Positions 5,530-7,966 of a stretch of 7,966 nucleotides of DNA are shown here, piece after piece. The DNA is taken from positions 1-7,966 of the forward strand of contig CALYSG010000082.1 of NCBI GenBank assembly GCA_945485605.1. Reading direction: 5' to 3'. Both the position numbers and the translations under genes were made by a program. The DNA comes from an uncultured Clostridia bacterium. GTDB lineage: Bacteria > Bacillota > Clostridia > Oscillospirales > CAG-272. The notes under the pieces were generated by a model that worked only from the letters and a program-made list of their open reading frames with translations, was not told the origin of the DNA and searched no databases. The number at the start of each line of letters is the position of its first letter. Positions within the stretch are counted from its first letter, which is position 1.

Positions 5530-6572
5530 GTCTGAAAAGGCATAACTCTTTTTGCCGGATCGAGTTCGGCGAAGGTCTGCTCTCACGTGTCGGGGAGATC
5601 TCGAGGGAGGCTCTGCCCGATGCCTGCCGTGCCGCTGTGATAAGCGACACGAATGTTTTCCCTTTATACGGAGATACGCTCTGCGCTTCTCTCAAAAATT
5701 CGGGTTTTAAGGTCACGGCGTTCTCCTTCCTCGCGGGGGAAGGCTCAAAGACGCTCGCGACGGCTGAAAAGATAATAAAGTTACTCGCCGAGGAAGGCTT
5801 TTCGCGCTCGGATGCGGTGTTCGCGCTCGGCGGAGGAGTTGTAGGCGACACTGCCGGCTTTGCGGCGTCGGTATATATGCGAGGCATGGGGCTTGTTCAG
5901 CTTCCGACGACTCTGATGGCGGCGGTCGATTCCTCGATCGGCGGAAAGACCGGAGTTGACCTTGACTGCGGAAAGAACCTTGTCGGCAGCTTCTACCGTC
6001 CGGACGCCGTTATCTGTGACACGGATATAATAAAAGCTCTCCCCGACGGGATCTTTACAGACGGAATGGCAGAGGTCATCAAATACGGCGCGATCTGCGA
6101 CGCGGAGCTTCTCTCGGAGCTTGAAAAAAATGCGCCCTCGCGCCCGTCGGCGAAGGTCATAGAAAGGTGCATTGAGCTTAAGCTTGCCGCAATTATTTCC
6201 GACGAGAAGGATCGCGGTGAGCGAAGGAAGCTCAATTTCGGTCATACCCTCGGGCACGCCTCCGAGCTTCTCAGCGGATATATGCTGTCCCACGGGAGCT
6301 CTGTTGCCGCGGGTGAGGTTGCCGAATCTCGCCTTGCCGAGGCGCTCGGGATATGCGAAAAGGGCTTTTCGGAAAGGCTTTCTAAGCTGCTTAAAAGCTA
6401 CGGTCTGCCGACGGAGCTCCCTTTTCCGATTGCGGAAACGGTAGGTGCGGCACTTCATGACAAGAAAAACAGCGGTGGGAAAATAGGCTTCTCGTTACCC
6501 GACGGAAAGGGAGGCTGGAGCTTTTCACTCCTTGAGCCGGGACAGGTAATTGAGCTTTTATCACGGGAGTAA
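5526..6572 (+). CDS. aroB: 3-dehydroquinate synthase
   Basis: This enzyme converts DAHP to 3-dehydroquinate with NAD and a divalent metal, the second shikimate step and the direct successor of the upstream gene. The 348-residue protein has the NAD-binding G-G-G-V-V-G-D-T-A-G-F (102-112), the substrate loop Q-L-P-T-T-L-M-A-A-V-D-S-S-I-G-G-K-T-G (125-143), G-K-N-L-V-G-S-F (149-156), and metal ligands Glu183 (A-E-V-I-K-Y-G), His240 (N-F-G-H-T-L-G-H-A) and His256. The usual H-G-E-A-V-A-I-G-M after the last ligand is here H-G-S-S-V-A-A-G-E, a clear departure in an otherwise canonical enzyme. The start is GTG 5526, fixed by AGGAGG five bases upstream; the GTGA overlap with the aroF stop implies coupled translation. 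Length is normal and no frameshift is seen. Confidence 0.96.
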   Translation: MSLKRHNSFCRIEFGEGLLSRVGEISREALPDACRAAVISDTNVFPLYGDTLCASLKNSGFKVTAFSFLAGEGSKTLATAEKIIKLLAEEGFSRSDAVFALGGGVVGDTAGFAASVYMRGMGLVQLPTTLMAAVDSSIGGKTGVDLDCGKNLVGSFYRPDAVICDTDIIKALPDGIFTDGMAEVIKYGAICDAELLSELEKNAPSRPSAKVIERCIELKLAAIISDEKDRGERRKLNFGHTLGHASELLSGYMLSHGSSVAAGEVAESRLAEALGICEKGFSERLSKLLKSYGLPTELPFPIAETVGAALHDKKNSGGKIGFSLPDGKGGWSFSLLEPGQVIELLSRE

Positions 6573-6577
6573 AGAAC

Positions 6578-7351
6578 ATGAGGATCACAAACTATACATT
6601 AAAGAGCGTCAGAGCACCGCGAAGGTTTGATTTAGCTCTTGTCTCCGACCTTCATGATACCGAAAGTGATATAGTGCTTGAGGCTCTTTCAGGGATGAAG
6701 CCCGACATTATTGCGGTGACGGGCGACCTTACCTCAAGGCTCGACTGCCGCGAGGGCGAGGAGGCACCGTGTGACCGCATAATCGTGACGCATACGAGCG
6801 CATTTAAGCTGCTCGAGGGTGCGGCAAGGCTTGCTCCGACCTTCTATTCGCTCGGAAATCACGAGCTGTGCGGGCATTATTATAAAGAAAACAGGCACCG
6901 CAAGTGCCTTGAGGAAAACCTTGACGCGATATATGCGAGCGGAGCGAGGCTCCTTGACGATGCCTTCTGCGATTTTGAGGGGCTGAGAATAGGCGGGCTT
7001 ACGAGCGGGTTGACGAATGGGGACGACCGTCCGAGACTCGGCTGGCTTGAGGGCTTTTGCTCGTGGGAAGGCTTTAAGATCCTTCTTTGCCACCACCCCG
7101 AATATTACCCGCTGTATCTGAAGGATCGTCCGATAGACATGATACTCAGCGGGCACGCGCACGGAGGGCAGATAAGGCTCTTTGGGCGGGGACTTTACGC
7201 TCCGGGGCAGGGGATATTGCCGAAATATACCTCCGGCATACACGACGGACGATTTATTGTCAGCCGTGGGCTGGCAAACACGGCAAAGCCGATCCCGCGG
7301 CTGTTTAACCCAACCGAGCTTTTGCGGATCACGGTAATTCCCGTAAAATAA
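6578..7351 (+). CDS. Calcineurin-like metallophosphoesterase
   Basis: This is a two-metal phosphoesterase of the calcineurin/Mre11 superfamily, closest in layout to the YkuE/YaeI group. The full motif set is present: D-L-H (Asp24, His26), G-D (49-50), G-N-H-E (93-96), H-H-P (172-174) and G-H-A-H-G-G-Q (192-198). At 257 residues it is a single catalytic domain. Unlike many YkuE/YaeI proteins it has no signal peptide or membrane anchor, so it is probably cytosolic. The start ATG 6578 lies 5 bases after the aroB stop with GGGAG 8 bases upstream, so it is cotranscribed with aroF and aroB. Its substrate is unknown: phosphodiesters, phospholipid intermediates or nucleotides are all possible for the family. 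The link to the shikimate pathway may be only positional. Confidence 0.92.
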   Translation: MRITNYTLKSVRAPRRFDLALVSDLHDTESDIVLEALSGMKPDIIAVTGDLTSRLDCREGEEAPCDRIIVTHTSAFKLLEGAARLAPTFYSLGNHELCGHYYKENRHRKCLEENLDAIYASGARLLDDAFCDFEGLRIGGLTSGLTNGDDRPRLGWLEGFCSWEGFKILLCHHPEYYPLYLKDRPIDMILSGHAHGGQIRLFGRGLYAPGQGILPKYTSGIHDGRFIVSRGLANTAKPIPRLFNPTELLRITVIPVK

Positions 7352-7434
7352 AAAAGCACCCGAAAGCGGACTTCTCATAAGGATGTTAGAAAATATCCAA
7401 TGAAAAGCCGATTGAGAGTGCCGAACGAAGAAAA
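7352..7434. other. Unassigned spacer with structure potential between phosphoesterase and terminator
   Basis: There is no gene on the plus strand. Short complementary segments (GCAC with GTGC, TCTCA with TGAGA, GGAT with ATCC) could fold this stretch into a branched structure leading into the terminator hairpin. The minus strand is open without a start codon from about 7474 to 7380. It might be a dispersed intergenic repeat, which cannot be judged from one copy. Confidence 0.3.
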
Positions 7435-7474
7435 TCCATCATGGACAGTAGGTCTGTGATGGAGTTTCTTTTTT
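7435..7474 (+). terminator. Strong intrinsic terminator of the aro operon
   Basis: The arms TCCATCATGGAC (7435-7446) and GTCTGTGATGGA (7452-7463) form a 12-bp stem with two G-U pairs around loop AGTAG. They are followed by GTTTCTTTTTT (7464-7474). This is a textbook rho-independent terminator, 83 bases after the phosphoesterase stop. Confidence 0.85.
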
Positions 7475-7524
7475 CACCCGCCAAAATTTGCGTCGGAGTA
7501 ACCAAAGAAAAGCGAATTTCAAAA

Positions 7525-7725
7525 TTAATTCTCGAATGTATGTTTGCTAATGATTGTAACCTCTGCTGTCGAAGGGTTGATTTGAATAACTATTTTCCCT
7601 TTCTTCATGGCATAATTCACGGTATACGCTGTACCTTCGGACTGACCGTCATAAGCGCAAACCAAAACATCTGCTTTATCTACCAATGCGAGTGGCTTGG
7701 ATATTACGGAATATCGGTAATGTGC
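7525..7725 (-). pseudogene. C-terminal remnant of a SLOG/Rossmann-type nucleotide-binding protein
   Basis: Read on the minus strand, this frame runs 66 codons without a good start, preceded by an in-frame TAG (7728-7726) and ended by TAA (7527-7525). Its peptide is plainly protein-like: V-D-K-A-D-V-L-V-C-A-Y-D-G, then S-E-G-T-A-Y-T-V-N-Y-A, then K-K-G-K-I-V-I-Q-I-N-P. That order (a strand ending in DG, then G-T followed by a helix ending in A-x-K-K-G-K, then a hydrophobic strand) is the C-terminal half of SLOG-superfamily domains of the YpsA/DUF1273 or DUF2493 kind, where the G-T turn contacts a nucleotide. The N-terminal half is absent in all three minus-strand frames upstream, where stops accumulate. 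I read it as a decayed fragment. The family call rests on memory of the motif, not a search. Confidence 0.55.
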
Positions 7726-7966
7726 CTATTCATGGGATTGCAATAGTTATACTGAAAGAATTTTTTAACTTTTCTGTTCCCATGTTGCACTTTTGTTGCA
7801 CTCATCTCTGTATAATACTGTAAGATAATAGTCGGAGAATGATAGCAGGATATGTTATTGTAAGGAGGCACGTCAGGCCATTCGCCCCAGTACGAGTGTT
7901 CATAACGGATTTGATTAAACACACGAAAAATAAGCCGTAACACACATATTCGGCACTCAAACCGCC
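7726..7966. other. AT-rich right end without a convincing gene
   Basis: The GC content falls to about 30-40%. On the minus strand two overlapping frames are open to the window edge: one ends in TGA at 7805-7803, the other continues to TAA at 7704-7706. Neither gives a recognisable protein or has a clear ribosome binding site inside the window. On the plus strand a TATAAT (7811-7816) has no matching -35 at good spacing, and an AAGGAGG (7862-7868) has no start codon after it. This may be the end of a gene lying to the right. Confidence 0.35.
7783..7801. repeat. Tandem 8-bp direct repeat with 11-bp spacing
   Basis: TGTTGCAC occurs at 7783-7790 and again at 7794-7801, separated by TTT. The 11-bp period is one helical turn, so both copies would face the same side of the DNA, as for a protein binding site or recombinase arm site. 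With only two copies, chance is possible. Confidence 0.45.

Noticed and set aside
5781..6458. 225-codon minus-strand frame inside aroB
   Set aside because: Antisense shadow of a gene with all its catalytic motifs. The peptide is arginine-rich and unlike any family.
7441..7746. 101-codon plus-strand frame starting at ATG 7441
   Set aside because: Its start lies inside the terminator hairpin, it has no ribosome binding site, and it is antisense to the SLOG-like fragment, which looks far more like real protein.
7839..7940. Small plus-strand frame of 33 codons at ATG 7839
   Set aside because: The GGAG before it is only a few bases away, the peptide is not recognisable, and the AAGGAGG within it has no start codon behind it. 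Too little to support a gene.
1..7966. CRISPR array, tRNA, rRNA or insertion sequence with terminal repeats
   Set aside because: No regularly spaced repeats, no tRNA-like cloverleaf, no rRNA signature and no transposase frame were seen on either strand.

Overview
The window reads as chromosomal DNA from an uncultured-type member of the Clostridia (Firmicutes). The evidence is strong purine-rich ribosome binding sites (GGAGG, AGGAGG), an Rrf2-controlled NifS/NifU iron-sulfur cluster operon of clostridial style, a MATE exporter, a type I-beta DAHP synthase, and frequent ATA and AGG codons in otherwise GC-rich genes (about 60% GC by eye). The family-level assignments are firm. The lineage is an inference and cannot be narrowed from this sequence alone.

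Layout, left to right. (1) 1-25 holds part of a probable terminator for a gene left of the window. (2) 32-538, minus strand: a flavin reductase family protein with its own promoter. (3) 654-2150, minus strand: a MATE family efflux transporter. (4) 2151-2351 is a divergent promoter region with two perfect consensus sigma-70-type promoters (TTGACA, 17 bp, TATAAT), one firing left into the MATE gene and one right into the iron-sulfur operon. The rightward promoter carries a CCTACC-N5-GGTAGG inverted repeat at its start point. (5) 2352-4417, plus strand: nifS (cysteine desulfurase), nifU (scaffold) and an Rrf2/IscR-type regulator. NifS supplies sulfur, NifU assembles the cluster, and the regulator carries a cysteine cluster and probably feeds back on the promoter. 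(6) 4418-4716 has no gene but carries three hairpins and then a promoter. (7) 4717-7351, plus strand: aroF (DAHP synthase), aroB (dehydroquinate synthase, 4-bp overlap) and a metallophosphoesterase. The first two are the first two steps of the shikimate pathway. A strong intrinsic terminator follows at 7435-7474.

(8) 7352-7966 is different in kind. GC drops to roughly 30-40%, and no intact gene is convincing. A decayed minus-strand fragment (7525-7725) still encodes the C-terminal part of a SLOG/Rossmann-type nucleotide-binding protein. Beyond it lie an 11-bp-spaced direct repeat and two minus-strand frames open to the window edge. This looks like the edge of an accessory or degraded mobile region.

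I did not find a clear new biological system. Most of the window is well-known housekeeping metabolism. The points most worth a second look are the operator embedded in the nifS start point, the cysteine-rich tail of NifU and the spacing of the regulator's cysteines, the hairpin cluster at 4460-4555, and the SLOG remnant in the AT-rich right end.
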